64,000 bases of DNA from an uncultured Oscillospiraceae bacterium (GCA_902465155.1 CABQLY010000011.1:4182-68181), one strand, 5' to 3'. Positions 25,242 through 32,795 are shown, counted from the first letter of the stretch. The notes: generated by a model not told the origin, from the sequence alone. Made by a program: numbers and translations.

Positions 25242-25270
25242 TTGACTTCTGCTTTGTTTTATGATATATT
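25242..25270 (+). promoter_or_regulatory. Second promoter of the microcompartment locus
   Basis: TTGACT (25242-25247) and TATATT (25265-25270) with a 17-base spacer. It drives the aldolase gene and the shell and enzyme genes after it. Motif copies upstream and inside the spacer suggest repression by steric block. Confidence 0.75.
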
Positions 25271-25311
25271 AGGTAAGTAAAATGCTATTTTTAAAAAAGG
25301 AGTTTATGAAA

Positions 25312-26124
25312 ATGGTATCAGAGTACGAAATTAAAAAGCAAATTTGCGACATTGGCAAGCGCATTTACGGCAACGGCATGGTTGCCGCGAATGACGGCAA
25401 CATTTCGGTAAAGCTGAACGACAACGAATTTTTATGCACCCCTACCGGTGTTAGTAAGGGCTTTATGACCCCCGAATACATTTGCAAGGTAGACGCTGAC
25501 GGCAAGGTGCTGCAGGCCAACCCCGGCTTTAAGCCATCTTCTGAAATTAAAATGCACATGCGGGTTTACAAAAAACGCCCGGATGTTAATTCAGTGGTAC
25601 ACGCGCACCCCATTTACGCCACCAGCTTTGCCATTGCCGGTATTCCGCTAACGCAGCCCATTATGCCCGAGGCCGTAATTGCCTTAGGCTGCGTCCCCAT
25701 TGCTGAATACGGCACCCCCTCTACTGAGGAAATTCCGGACGCGGTTGAAAAATACTTACAGCATTTTGACGCCGTATTGCTGGAAAATCACGGCGCCTTA
25801 ACCTACTCCGATTCCTTACTAAACGCCTACCACAAAATGGAATCTGTTGAGTTTTACGCCAAGCTGCTGTACCTTTCCAAGCAATTGGGCGGCCCCAAAG
25901 AGCTTTCTAAGCAGCAGGTAGAGCGGCTTTACGAAATTCGCCGCCAGTTTGGCTTAAAAGGGAAACACCCGGCCGATCTTTGCCCGAACCAGGCGGCAGG
26001 CAAGCCCAGCTGCCACAGCTGCGGCGGCAATTGCTCCGGCAGCTGCAGCACCGGCGCTTCGGCTTCCGACAGCGATTTAATTGCCCAAATTACCAAAAAG
26101 GTAATGGAGCAGCTGGGAAAGTAA
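25312..26124 (+). CDS. Class II (fuculose/rhamnulose-1-phosphate type) aldolase with a C-terminal encapsulation peptide
   Basis: A zinc-dependent aldolase of about 270 residues that should split L-fuculose-1-phosphate or L-rhamnulose-1-phosphate into DHAP and L-lactaldehyde. GNISVKL, the phosphate-contact TPTGVSKG, the catalytic SSEIKMHM glutamate, zinc ligands in VHAHPIY and LLENHGAL are present. After the domain come a Cys/Gly/Ser-rich linker (six Cys) and an amphipathic helix, DLIAQITKKVMEQLGK, typical of encapsulation peptides. An aldolase inside the locus is the hallmark of GRM5 compartments. AAGGAG fits ATG 25312 (9 bases) better than ATG 25306 (3 bases). Confidence 0.88.
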   Translation: MVSEYEIKKQICDIGKRIYGNGMVAANDGNISVKLNDNEFLCTPTGVSKGFMTPEYICKVDADGKVLQANPGFKPSSEIKMHMRVYKKRPDVNSVVHAHPIYATSFAIAGIPLTQPIMPEAVIALGCVPIAEYGTPSTEEIPDAVEKYLQHFDAVLLENHGALTYSDSLLNAYHKMESVEFYAKLLYLSKQLGGPKELSKQQVERLYEIRRQFGLKGKHPADLCPNQAAGKPSCHSCGGNCSGSCSTGASASDSDLIAQITKKVMEQLGK

Positions 26125-26143
26125 CCCGCAAGGGGGAAAATTT

Positions 26144-26614
26144 ATGACCGAGCAACAGCTGCAAAGCGTTATAAGCCAAAAAATTGCGCAGGCGGCGGAA
26201 AGCCAAAGCCTAACCCTGCAAAAAGCCGAGCGGCTGGCCGAACTGGTTTTAAATCGCGCGGCCGAAATGGGGGTTAACGCGGTGGTTGCCGTTGCCGACA
26301 GCGGCGGGAATCCGGTGCTGTGCAAGCGTGCGGATAACGCCTTTTTAGCCAGTTGGGATATTGCCCTTGGCAAGGCGTACACCGTAACGGCCTTAAAAAC
26401 CTCTACCGCAAAGCTTAGCGTTTTGGCGGCGCCGGGCGGCGAGCTTTACGGCATTCAGTTTACCAACGGCGGCAAAATTGTTATTTTCGGCGGCGGCGAG
26501 CCGCTGCAAAGCAGTAACGGCACGCTGGTTGGCGGGCTGGGCGTTAGCGGGGGTACAGAAGGTCAGGACACCTCGCTTTCCGAATACGGAGCTGAAATTT
26601 TTAAACAATTATAA
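26144..26614 (+). CDS. GlcG/HbpS (PduO C-terminal-like) protein
   Basis: A 156-residue protein of the GlcG/HbpS family, the fold also found as the C-terminal half of PduO. It shows AVVAVADSGGNPVL, ALGKAYTVTALK and the Gly-rich GGLGVSGGT end. The first 25 residues (EQQLQSVISQKIAQAAES) form an amphipathic helix like the encapsulation peptides of its neighbours, so it may be a cargo protein. Family members bind haem or cobalamin in some cases, but the B12-independent route here makes a cobalamin role unlikely. A redox or chaperone task inside the compartment is possible; the function is unknown. Confidence 0.82.
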   Translation: MTEQQLQSVISQKIAQAAESQSLTLQKAERLAELVLNRAAEMGVNAVVAVADSGGNPVLCKRADNAFLASWDIALGKAYTVTALKTSTAKLSVLAAPGGELYGIQFTNGGKIVIFGGGEPLQSSNGTLVGGLGVSGGTEGQDTSLSEYGAEIFKQL

Positions 26615-26632
26615 AGAAATGAGAATGTAATA

Positions 26633-27829
26633 ATGAATTCAGCAGAAATTGAAAAGGTTGTTCAGCAGGTTATTGCGCAAATGCACGGCCAGGAGCCGGC
26701 TGCCGCGGCAAAACCGGCCGGCGCGCTGCCCAAAACCGCGCGTGTGGCAATGCTAACCGAAAAAGAGCATTTTGAGTTAAAAGAATTCCCAATTCCGCCG
26801 CTGGGCGATGGGGACATTTTAGTAAAGGTTGAGGGCTGCGGCGTTTGCGGCACCGACGCGCACGAGTTTAAGCGCGACCCGTTTGGCCTTATTCCGGTAG
26901 CGCTGGGGCACGAGGGCTCGGGCGAAATTGTTGCCATGGGCAAAAATGTTAAGGCCGACAGCGCCGGCAAACCGCTGCATATTGGGGACAAGGTTGTAAC
27001 CTGCATGATTTTTAAAGACAACCCCGATATTACCATGTTTGATTTAAACAAGCAAAATGTTGGCGGGGCCGATGTTTACGGCCTGCTGCCGGATGACGAC
27101 ATTCACTTAAACGGCTGGTTTTCCGACTACCTATTTGTGCGTGAGGGCTCTACCATTTTTAATGTAAGCGAGCTGGATTTAGACTCCAGATTGCTTATTG
27201 AGCCTTCGGCCGTTTTGGTGCACGCGGTAGAGCGCGCCAAAACCACCAACATTTTGCGGTTTAACAGCCGCGTGGTGGTGCAGGGCTGCGGCCCAATTGG
27301 CCTGCTTTGCATTGCCGTGCTGCGCACCATGGGCGTAGAAAACATTGTGGCAGTAGACGGTGAGGATAAGCGCCTTTCGGTAGCGCGCGAGATGGGCGCT
27401 GGCGCCACGGTAAACTTTAAAAACCACAAGGGCATTGAGGCCTTAACCCAAGCGGTAGAGGAGGCCTTTGGCGGCCACCCGGCCGACTTTGGCTTTCAGT
27501 GCACCGGTTCGCCGGTTGCCCACGCCAACATTTACAAATTTATTCGCAACGGCGGCGGCCTTTGCGAGTTAGGCTTTTTTATTAACGGCGGCGACGCAAC
27601 CATTAACCCGCACTTTGATATTTGCGCCAAGGAAATTACCACGGTTGGCTCTTGGGTGTACACCCTGCGGGATTACGCCACAACCTTTGACTTCTTAAAA
27701 CGGGCAAAGGGCATTGGCCTGCCAATAGAAAAGCTGATCACCCACCGGTTCCCGCTGGAGCAAATTAACGAGGCGCTTAAAACCAACCTGAGTATGCAGG
27801 GCCTTAAAATTGCTGTTGTAAACCGGTAA
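26633..27829 (+). CDS. Zinc-dependent alcohol dehydrogenase with an N-terminal encapsulation peptide
   Basis: A 398-residue medium-chain dehydrogenase. Residues 1-20 (AEIEKVVQQVIAQM) form an encapsulation-type helix, followed by an Ala/Pro linker. The catalytic zinc region is GCGVCGTDAHE and GHEGSGEI, and the Rossmann motif is VVQGCGPIGLL. The structural-zinc four-Cys lobe is not evident. In GRM5 loci this enzyme is thought to reduce lactaldehyde to 1,2-propanediol, using NADH regenerated by the aldehyde dehydrogenase; that assignment is inferred from context. It lies 18 bases after the GlcG-like gene. Confidence 0.87.
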   Translation: MNSAEIEKVVQQVIAQMHGQEPAAAAKPAGALPKTARVAMLTEKEHFELKEFPIPPLGDGDILVKVEGCGVCGTDAHEFKRDPFGLIPVALGHEGSGEIVAMGKNVKADSAGKPLHIGDKVVTCMIFKDNPDITMFDLNKQNVGGADVYGLLPDDDIHLNGWFSDYLFVREGSTIFNVSELDLDSRLLIEPSAVLVHAVERAKTTNILRFNSRVVVQGCGPIGLLCIAVLRTMGVENIVAVDGEDKRLSVAREMGAGATVNFKNHKGIEALTQAVEEAFGGHPADFGFQCTGSPVAHANIYKFIRNGGGLCELGFFINGGDATINPHFDICAKEITTVGSWVYTLRDYATTFDFLKRAKGIGLPIEKLITHRFPLEQINEALKTNLSMQGLKIAVVNR

Positions 27830-27842
27830 GCGGGTGCAAAGC

Positions 27843-28157
27843 ATGAATAAAGCAGTTGGAATTTTAGAGGTTTACGGCCTGGTTGCGGCGTTTGTTGCCT
27901 GCGACGCCGGCTGTAAGGCCGCTAACGTTACGGTGGAAAATTTTGATAAAAATAAGCCCGGCAACCCCGATTCCCTAAAGGTTCCGCTTATTGTTGCGGT
28001 AAAATTCAGGGGCTCGGTAAGCGATGTTCGCGCTGCGGTTGCAGCGGCTGCCGAGGCAGTAAACAAGGTTTCGGGCGTTGTAACGCAGCACATTATTCCG
28101 TCCCCCGAGGACGGCACCGAAAAAATGCTGAAGCTAAACGCTTTTGACAAAAATTAA
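27843..28157 (+). CDS. BMC-H shell protein with an atypical pore loop
   Basis: A 104-residue single-BMC-domain protein: AVGILEVYGLVAAFVACDAG at the start, and a GSVSDVRAAV strand-helix with HIIPSP near the end. The usual pore loop (KIGSG) is replaced by a longer segment, NKPGNPDSLKVP, so its pore should differ from that of the three major BMC-H copies downstream. ATG 27843 was chosen over the GTG at 27834, which overlaps the likely GCGGGTG ribosome site. It may be a minor hexamer or a tile for a larger substrate or cofactor (inference). Confidence 0.83.
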   Translation: MNKAVGILEVYGLVAAFVACDAGCKAANVTVENFDKNKPGNPDSLKVPLIVAVKFRGSVSDVRAAVAAAAEAVNKVSGVVTQHIIPSPEDGTEKMLKLNAFDKN

Positions 28158-28216
28158 ACTTTAACCCTGCGCCGGCGCTAAGGTCACCGGGCGCAAAACA
28201 AACGGAGGAAAACACA

Positions 28217-28492
28217 ATGGCATTTGAAGCACTTGGAATGGTAGAAACCCGCGGCCTGGTAGCCGCAATTGAGGCTGCCGACGCAATGGTAAAATCGGCA
28301 GAGGTTTCGTTAATCGGCACCGAAAAAATTGGTTCCGGCTTGGTAACCGTAATGGTTCGGGGCGATGTTGGCGCCGTTAAGGCCGCAACCGAGGCCGGCT
28401 CTAACGCCGCCTCTAAGCTGGGCGAGCTGGTGGCGGTACATGTAATTCCGCGCCCGCACACCGATGTTGAAAAAATTCTGCCTGTACTTTAA
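28217..28492 (+). CDS. BMC-H major shell protein (copy 1)
   Basis: A 91-residue PduA/EutM-like shell hexamer subunit. It has the canonical pattern: EALGMVETRGL, AAIEAADAMVK, pore motif TEKIGSG, VMVRGDVGAVKAAT and VHVIPRPH. ACGGAGG lies before the ATG. A hairpin in the 60-base gap upstream (about 28169-28192) could tune expression. It is nearly identical to the cores at 28972 and 29329, so the three probably arose by local duplication and make mixed facets. Confidence 0.92.
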   Translation: MAFEALGMVETRGLVAAIEAADAMVKSAEVSLIGTEKIGSGLVTVMVRGDVGAVKAATEAGSNAASKLGELVAVHVIPRPHTDVEKILPVL

Positions 28493-28506
28493 AAAGGGGA
28501 ATTTCA

Positions 28507-28839
28507 ATGAAGTCTTTAGGGCTGGTTGAGGTGTCCGGCGTTTCGGCCGCGGTAGATTGCTTAGATTTAATGTGCAAGGCGGCCGAGGTGGAGCTTGTAA
28601 CCTGGGAGCGTAAGCTTGGCGGCCGCTTGGTAACCATTATTGTACAGGGGCAGGTTTCGGCCGTACAGGCCGCGGTAGAGGCCGCGGTAGCCGGGGCGAT
28701 TAAAACCCCGGTGGCCCACGCCGTTATTGCAAACCCGCACAGCGAAACCGCGCGCATGGCACAGCTTAGCGCAAAGCGTATTCAGCAAAAAAATACGCCG
28801 GTAAAGGAACAATCGGACGCCTATTTAAAAGAGGTATAA
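28507..28839 (+). CDS. BMC-H shell protein with a C-terminal extension
   Basis: A 110-residue BMC-H protein beginning KSLGLVEVSGVSAAVDC. The pore region reads ERKLGGR rather than EKIGSG, which places an Arg at or near the pore. After the BMC domain (to about residue 82) comes a basic, Gln-rich tail (LSAKRIQQKNTPVKEQ). It lies between two copies of the major shell gene, with AAAGGGG before the ATG. A minor shell role, perhaps with charged-metabolite transport or partner binding through the tail, is inferred. Confidence 0.85.
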   Translation: MKSLGLVEVSGVSAAVDCLDLMCKAAEVELVTWERKLGGRLVTIIVQGQVSAVQAAVEAAVAGAIKTPVAHAVIANPHSETARMAQLSAKRIQQKNTPVKEQSDAYLKEV

Positions 28840-28863
28840 CAACCAAATAAAGGTGGTTTTGTT

Positions 28864-29250
28864 ATGGCAAATTCTGCAAAAGCTAAAAAACCGGCTGCAA
28901 AGCCCGCCGCAAAGGCAGCTGCGCCGGCACCGGCCGTTCAAAAGGCCGAACCTAAAAAGGAGGAAAAAACAATGGCATTAGAGGCACTTGGTATGGTAGA
29001 AACTCGCGGTCTTACCGCCGCAATAGAGGCTGCCGACGCAATGACCAAAGCGGCAAATGTTGTTTTGGTAGGCACCGAAAAAATCGGCTCCGGCTTAGTA
29101 ACCGTAATGGTTCGGGGCGATGTTGGCGCCGTTAAGGCCGCGGTAGAATCCGGGTCCGACGCCGCTTCTCGCTTAGGGGAGCTGGTAGCGGTTCATGTAA
29201 TTCCGCGCCCGCACGCAGATGTTGAAAAAATTCTGCCCACCCTTAAATAA
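28864..29250 (+). CDS. BMC-H major shell protein (copy 2) with a basic N-terminal extension and an internal start
   Basis: The full frame encodes 128 residues: a 36-residue Lys/Ala/Pro-rich extension (KAKKPAAKPAAKAAAPAP...) followed by a canonical BMC-H domain (EALGMVETRGL, TEKIGSG, VIPRPH). The first ATG has AGGTGG upstream. A second ATG at 28972 (residue 37) starts exactly where the sister shell genes start and has AAGGAGG (28957-28963) at 8 bases, embedded in the extension's KKEEK codons. Both isoforms could therefore be made. The extension would project from the hexamer and could bind nucleic acid, cargo or neighbouring tiles (inference). Confidence 0.87.
   Translation: MANSAKAKKPAAKPAAKAAAPAPAVQKAEPKKEEKTMALEALGMVETRGLTAAIEAADAMTKAANVVLVGTEKIGSGLVTVMVRGDVGAVKAAVESGSDAASRLGELVAVHVIPRPHADVEKILPTLK
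28957..28974 (+). promoter_or_regulatory. Internal ribosome binding site and second start of the extended shell gene
   Basis: AAGGAGG followed by 8 bases and ATG inside the reading frame of the extended shell protein. It is a stronger ribosome site than that of the upstream ATG (AGGTGG) and would yield the 92-residue core, matching the sister genes in start position. Confidence 0.7.
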
Positions 29251-29328
29251 TTTTAACCGCTGCGGCGCGTTTTGCGCCGTACCATAAAGCCGCAACCGGT
29301 TGGTGCGGCGTTTTAGGAGGAAATTAAA

Positions 29329-29607
29329 ATGGCACTTGAAGCACTTGGCATGGTAGAAACCCGCGGTTTGGTAGCCGCAATTGAGGCTGCCGACGCAATG
29401 GTAAAATCCGCAAATGTTGAGCTAATTGGCACCGAAAAAATTGGTTCCGGCTTGGTAACCGTAATGGTTCGGGGCGATGTTGGCGCTGTTAAATCGGCAA
29501 CCGAGGCCGGTTCTAACGCCGCTTCCCATTTAGGGGAGCTGGTAGCGGTACATGTAATTCCGCGCCCCCATTCGGATGTTGAAAAGATTTTACCGAAATT
29601 AAAGTAA
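29329..29607 (+). CDS. BMC-H major shell protein (copy 3)
   Basis: A 92-residue canonical BMC-H, almost identical to copies 1 and 2: LEALGMVETRGL, TEKIGSG, VMVRGDVGAVK and VHVIPRPHSDVEKILPKLK. AGGAGG lies before the ATG. It is preceded by a 79-base gap containing GC-rich stem-loops (CGGCGC/GCGCCG and GCCGCA/TGCGGC) and followed by a strong hairpin without a T run at 29618. These elements may adjust mRNA stability so that the major shell proteins are made in excess. Confidence 0.92.
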   Translation: MALEALGMVETRGLVAAIEAADAMVKSANVELIGTEKIGSGLVTVMVRGDVGAVKSATEAGSNAASHLGELVAVHVIPRPHSDVEKILPKLK

Positions 29608-29617
29608 TTTGCTTTTT

Positions 29618-29652
29618 CGGGCTCTGCTTTGGCGTTTGCAGGGCAGAGCCCG
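29618..29652 (+). promoter_or_regulatory. Intercistronic stem-loop after the major shell genes
   Basis: CGGGCTCTGC (29618-29627) and GCAGAGCCCG (29643-29652) form a perfect 10-bp stem with a 15-base loop. No T run follows, so it is more likely a 3'-end stabiliser or partial attenuator than a full terminator. Confidence 0.5.
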
Positions 29653-29704
29653 GCAATTACGGCCGGGTATTTCGGCTCATCTTTCACAGAAAGGGTGTTT
29701 ACAC

Positions 29705-29965
29705 TTGGTTGTTGGTAAGGTTGTTGGCAGCGTAGTTGCCACCCGCAAAAACGAAGGGCTGCTTGGCAGCAAATTTATGATTATTGAGCCGCTGGATAAT
29801 ATGGCGCACAAGGGGCGCTTGGTGGCGGTAGATAATGTTGGCGCCGGTATTGGCGAGGTTGTTTTGGTTGCGCAGGGCAGCGCCGCAAGAATTGGCTGCG
29901 GTATGGAATCTGCACCGGTAGACGCGGCCATTGTTGGCATTGTAGATGATTCTGTTGGCCTTTAA
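29705..29965 (+). CDS. eutN: EutN/CcmL-type BMC-P vertex protein
   Basis: An 86-residue pentamer subunit that caps the vertices of the polyhedral shell. It starts VVGKVVGSVVATRK, with GSKFMIIEPL, VAVDNVGAGIGEVVLVAQGSAAR and the closing DAAIVGIVDD, the family hallmark. The start is TTG 29705 with AAAGGGTG at 7 bases; the frame extends back to 29609, but that part runs through the hairpin and has no conserved sequence. A weak TTG start fits the low copy number (12 pentamers) needed per shell (inference). Confidence 0.88.
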   Translation: MVVGKVVGSVVATRKNEGLLGSKFMIIEPLDNMAHKGRLVAVDNVGAGIGEVVLVAQGSAARIGCGMESAPVDAAIVGIVDDSVGL

Positions 29966-30045
29966 TTTTGGCCCGATAAACGCCGGTTAGGCCTGCAAAG
30001 CTTGGCTCTTACCGGCCAAAACAAACAGATGATACGGAAGACGAT

Positions 30046-31389
30046 ATGATGAATATTAACGAACTAAAATCAATTTTGAAAAAAAGCGGTGTTGTAGGCG
30101 CCGGCGGCGCCGGCTTTCCCAGCTACGGAAAGCTAAACGAAAACGCCGATACCATTATATTAAACTGCGCGGAATGTGAACCGCTGCTTAAATTGCACCG
30201 CCAGGTGCTGCAGCACTACGCGCGGGAGATTTTAACCGCTATGACGGCCGTGTGCGAGGCGGTAGGCGCCAAGCAGGCCATTGTTGCCGTTAAGCCTTCT
30301 TACAAAGCGGCGGTAGAAGCTGTAAAGGCCTGCCTGCCCGATTTTAAACTGGTTCGCATTGGTCTGCTGCCCGAGGTTTACCCCGCCGGGGACGAGGTTG
30401 TTACCATTTACGAGGTTACCGGGCGGGTAGTGCAGCCCGGCAAGCTGCCCATTAGCCAGGGCGTTATTGTGTATAATGTAGAAACTATGTTAAACGCCTA
30501 CCGCGCCATTACGGCCGGTGCCGGCGTAACCCACAAATACATTACCGTAACGGGCGCTGTAAAAAATCCGGTTACCCTGCGGGTGCCGTTGGGGGTTACC
30601 TTTGGCGAGGTGCTGGCTTTGGCCGGCGGCCCAACCATTCAAAATTACACCCTAATCGGCGGCGGCCCAATGACGGGCAGCATTGTGCAGGAAAGCGGCG
30701 TTGTTACCAAAACCTCAAACGCTATTTTGGTGGTTCCGCAGGACCATTACATTGTGCGCAAGCGCTTGGCCGACCCGCGTATTTCCCTAAAACGGGCCAT
30801 GTCGGCCTGCTGCCAATGTCACACCTGCACCAACCTGTGCCCGCGGCATTTGTTGGGCCACCCCATTGACCCGGCAAAGTTCATGCGCAGCGTTTCTACC
30901 GGCACCACCCAAAATGTAGAGCCGTATTTGGGCACCTTTTTTTGCAGTGCCTGCGGCCTGTGCGAAATGTTTTCTTGCTTTCAGGGGCTTTCTCCCCGCA
31001 CTTTAATTGGCAATGTGAAAGGGCAGCTGCGGCGCGGCGGAATTCCGCTGCCCGAGGTTACCGCCGGCCCGGTTTCTTCACAGCGGCAGGGGCGGTATGT
31101 TTTAAAATCGCGCTTAACGGCTCGGCTGGGCTTAACGCAGTACAACGCGCCGGCCCCGCTTACCGAGCAAAATTACGAACCCAAAAGCGTTAAGCTGCTG
31201 CTTTCGCAGCACATTGGCGCTCCGGCGGCCGCCGTTGTTAAAATGGGCGACCGGGTTACCGCCGGGCAGGCGGTGGCCGAGGCCGATGAGACCAAGCTTG
31301 GCGTTAATATTCACACCCCAATTGGCGGGTTGGTAACCGAGGTTACCGAAAGCTACATTGTTGTAGCGGCAGAAAGGAAGGAAAGGTAA
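30046..31389 (+). CDS. PduS/RnfC-like iron-sulfur flavoprotein
   Basis: A 447-residue PduS-like electron carrier related to RnfC. The N-terminal GVVGAGGAGFPSYGKL is the NADH/FMN-binding Gly-rich loop. A SLBB-type region follows (YITVTGAVKNPVT), then ferredoxin motifs: C-x2-C-x2-C-x3-C (CCQCHTCTNLCPR) and a second Cys set (CSACGLCEMFSC). The C-terminus is a sandwich hybrid-like domain. In pdu systems PduS reduces cobalamin. Here, with a B12-independent dehydratase, it more likely recycles NAD or passes electrons through the PduT-like pore protein that follows directly. It starts ATGATG at 30046. Confidence 0.87.
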   Translation: MMNINELKSILKKSGVVGAGGAGFPSYGKLNENADTIILNCAECEPLLKLHRQVLQHYAREILTAMTAVCEAVGAKQAIVAVKPSYKAAVEAVKACLPDFKLVRIGLLPEVYPAGDEVVTIYEVTGRVVQPGKLPISQGVIVYNVETMLNAYRAITAGAGVTHKYITVTGAVKNPVTLRVPLGVTFGEVLALAGGPTIQNYTLIGGGPMTGSIVQESGVVTKTSNAILVVPQDHYIVRKRLADPRISLKRAMSACCQCHTCTNLCPRHLLGHPIDPAKFMRSVSTGTTQNVEPYLGTFFCSACGLCEMFSCFQGLSPRTLIGNVKGQLRRGGIPLPEVTAGPVSSQRQGRYVLKSRLTARLGLTQYNAPAPLTEQNYEPKSVKLLLSQHIGAPAAAVVKMGDRVTAGQAVAEADETKLGVNIHTPIGGLVTEVTESYIVVAAERKER

Positions 31390-31938
31390 ATGGCAACAGC
31401 AATTGGAATGGTAGAATTTATGACCGTTTCCTCCGGCATGCGCGGTGCAGATACCATGATTAAAACCGCCGAGGTAGGAGTTGTAGAAAGCGCAACGGTT
31501 TGCCCCGGTAAGTACATTGTAATTATTAGCGGCGATTTAAGCGCCGTAAAGGCCTCGGTAGAGGCTGCAAAGGTGCAAGCCCCCGAAAAGGTAATTGACA
31601 GCTTTGTTTTAGGCAACCCGCACGAGGCTATTTTTCCGGCCATTTACGGGGCCGGCGCGCCGGAGGGCGTAGAGGCGCTTGGCGTTTTAGAAAGCTTTTC
31701 GGCCGCTACGGCCGTTGTTGCGGCCGATGCCGCCGCCAAAACCGCACTGGTAGATTTAATTGAGCTGCGGTTGGCCCGCGGTATGTGCGGAAAATCTTAT
31801 TTACTAATTACGGGCAGCGTTTCGGCTGTTTCGGCCGCAATTGAGCGGGCCGAAAGCGAGGCTGCCGAGCGGGGCATGCTGCTGGACAGCTCGGTTATTC
31901 CGCGCCCCGACCAAAAGCTTTGGGATAGCATTTTGTAA
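31390..31938 (+). CDS. pduT: PduT-like BMC-T shell protein with a cluster-binding cysteine
   Basis: A 182-residue protein with two BMC domains in tandem (1-90 and about 96-182), forming trimers. Cys38, in the VCPGKY motif of the first domain, matches the cysteine that binds a [4Fe-4S] cluster at the trimer pore in PduT. It starts at the base after the PduS-like stop, so the two are coupled. Together they suggest a route for electrons across the shell. It is the only tandem BMC-T gene in the locus; no PduB or EutL counterpart is present. Confidence 0.9.
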   Translation: MATAIGMVEFMTVSSGMRGADTMIKTAEVGVVESATVCPGKYIVIISGDLSAVKASVEAAKVQAPEKVIDSFVLGNPHEAIFPAIYGAGAPEGVEALGVLESFSAATAVVAADAAAKTALVDLIELRLARGMCGKSYLLITGSVSAVSAAIERAESEAAERGMLLDSSVIPRPDQKLWDSIL

Positions 31939-32020
31939 GCCCAGTTTGCTTTGGTAGCCTGTTTTAAAGGGTTTAAAAACTTTTAGGGTTTAAAAAATTG
32001 TTGCAAAGGGGGCGGGCGCC

Positions 32021-32779
32021 GTGCTGGCTATAGAGCGCAGAAATGCCATTTTAGCAAAAATATCCTTAACCGGGAAGGTGCTGGTAAGCGATTTAAGCCG
32101 GGATTTTGGCGTAACCGAGGAAACCATTCGCCGCGATTTAGAAAAGCTGGACCACGACGGGCTGGTTACCAAAACCTACGGCGGCGCCGTAAAGAACGAG
32201 AATTATAACATAGATCTGCCCTTTCATGTTCGCCAGCAGGAGAATATTGAAAAAAAGCAGCATATTGCCGCGTTAATTGCCGCCATGATTCACGACGGCG
32301 ATTACATTATGCTGGATTCCAGCACCACGGCACTTTATGTTATTCGCAGCATTTTAAACTTAAAAAAAATTACGCTGATTACCAATTCTATTGAGATTTT
32401 AATAGAGCTTTGCAATAAAACCGATTGGAATATTATTTCTACCGGCGGCGTTTTAAAAGAGGGCGGGCTTTCCCTTTTAGGGTACCAGGCCGAAAAAATG
32501 GTAGCCGGCTTTCACGCCGATTTAGCCATTTGCTCTTGCAAAGGGGTAAGCTTTGAGCTGGGCGTAACCGACTCTAACGAGCGGGACAGCGAAATTAAAA
32601 AAGCCTTTTTTAAGGCTTGCAAAACCAAAATTTTAGCGGCCGACAGCAGCAAATTTAACAAAACCGCTTTTACCAAAATTTGCGATTTTTCGGCCGTAGA
32701 TACAGTTGTGACCGACTGCGACCCCGGCCCCCGCTGGCAAGAGCATTTGCGGGAAACGGGCGTTGCGTTAAAGTATTAA
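32021..32779 (+). CDS. DeoR family transcriptional regulator
   Basis: A 252-residue regulator. The N-terminal winged helix is LAIERRNAILAKISLTGKVLVSDLS-type with VTEETIRRDLEKL as the recognition helix. The C-terminal DeoR sensor domain has DGDYIMLDSSTTALYV and KILAADSSKFNKTAF, and normally binds a sugar phosphate. It sits inside the locus it probably controls; deoxyhexulose-1-phosphate would be the natural inducer. The TGTTTTAT-type repeats at both locus promoters are candidate binding sites. GTG start with GGGGGCGGG upstream. Confidence 0.88.
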   Translation: MLAIERRNAILAKISLTGKVLVSDLSRDFGVTEETIRRDLEKLDHDGLVTKTYGGAVKNENYNIDLPFHVRQQENIEKKQHIAALIAAMIHDGDYIMLDSSTTALYVIRSILNLKKITLITNSIEILIELCNKTDWNIISTGGVLKEGGLSLLGYQAEKMVAGFHADLAICSCKGVSFELGVTDSNERDSEIKKAFFKACKTKILAADSSKFNKTAFTKICDFSAVDTVVTDCDPGPRWQEHLRETGVALKY

Positions 32780-32795
32780 ATAAGGAGCAAAACGC

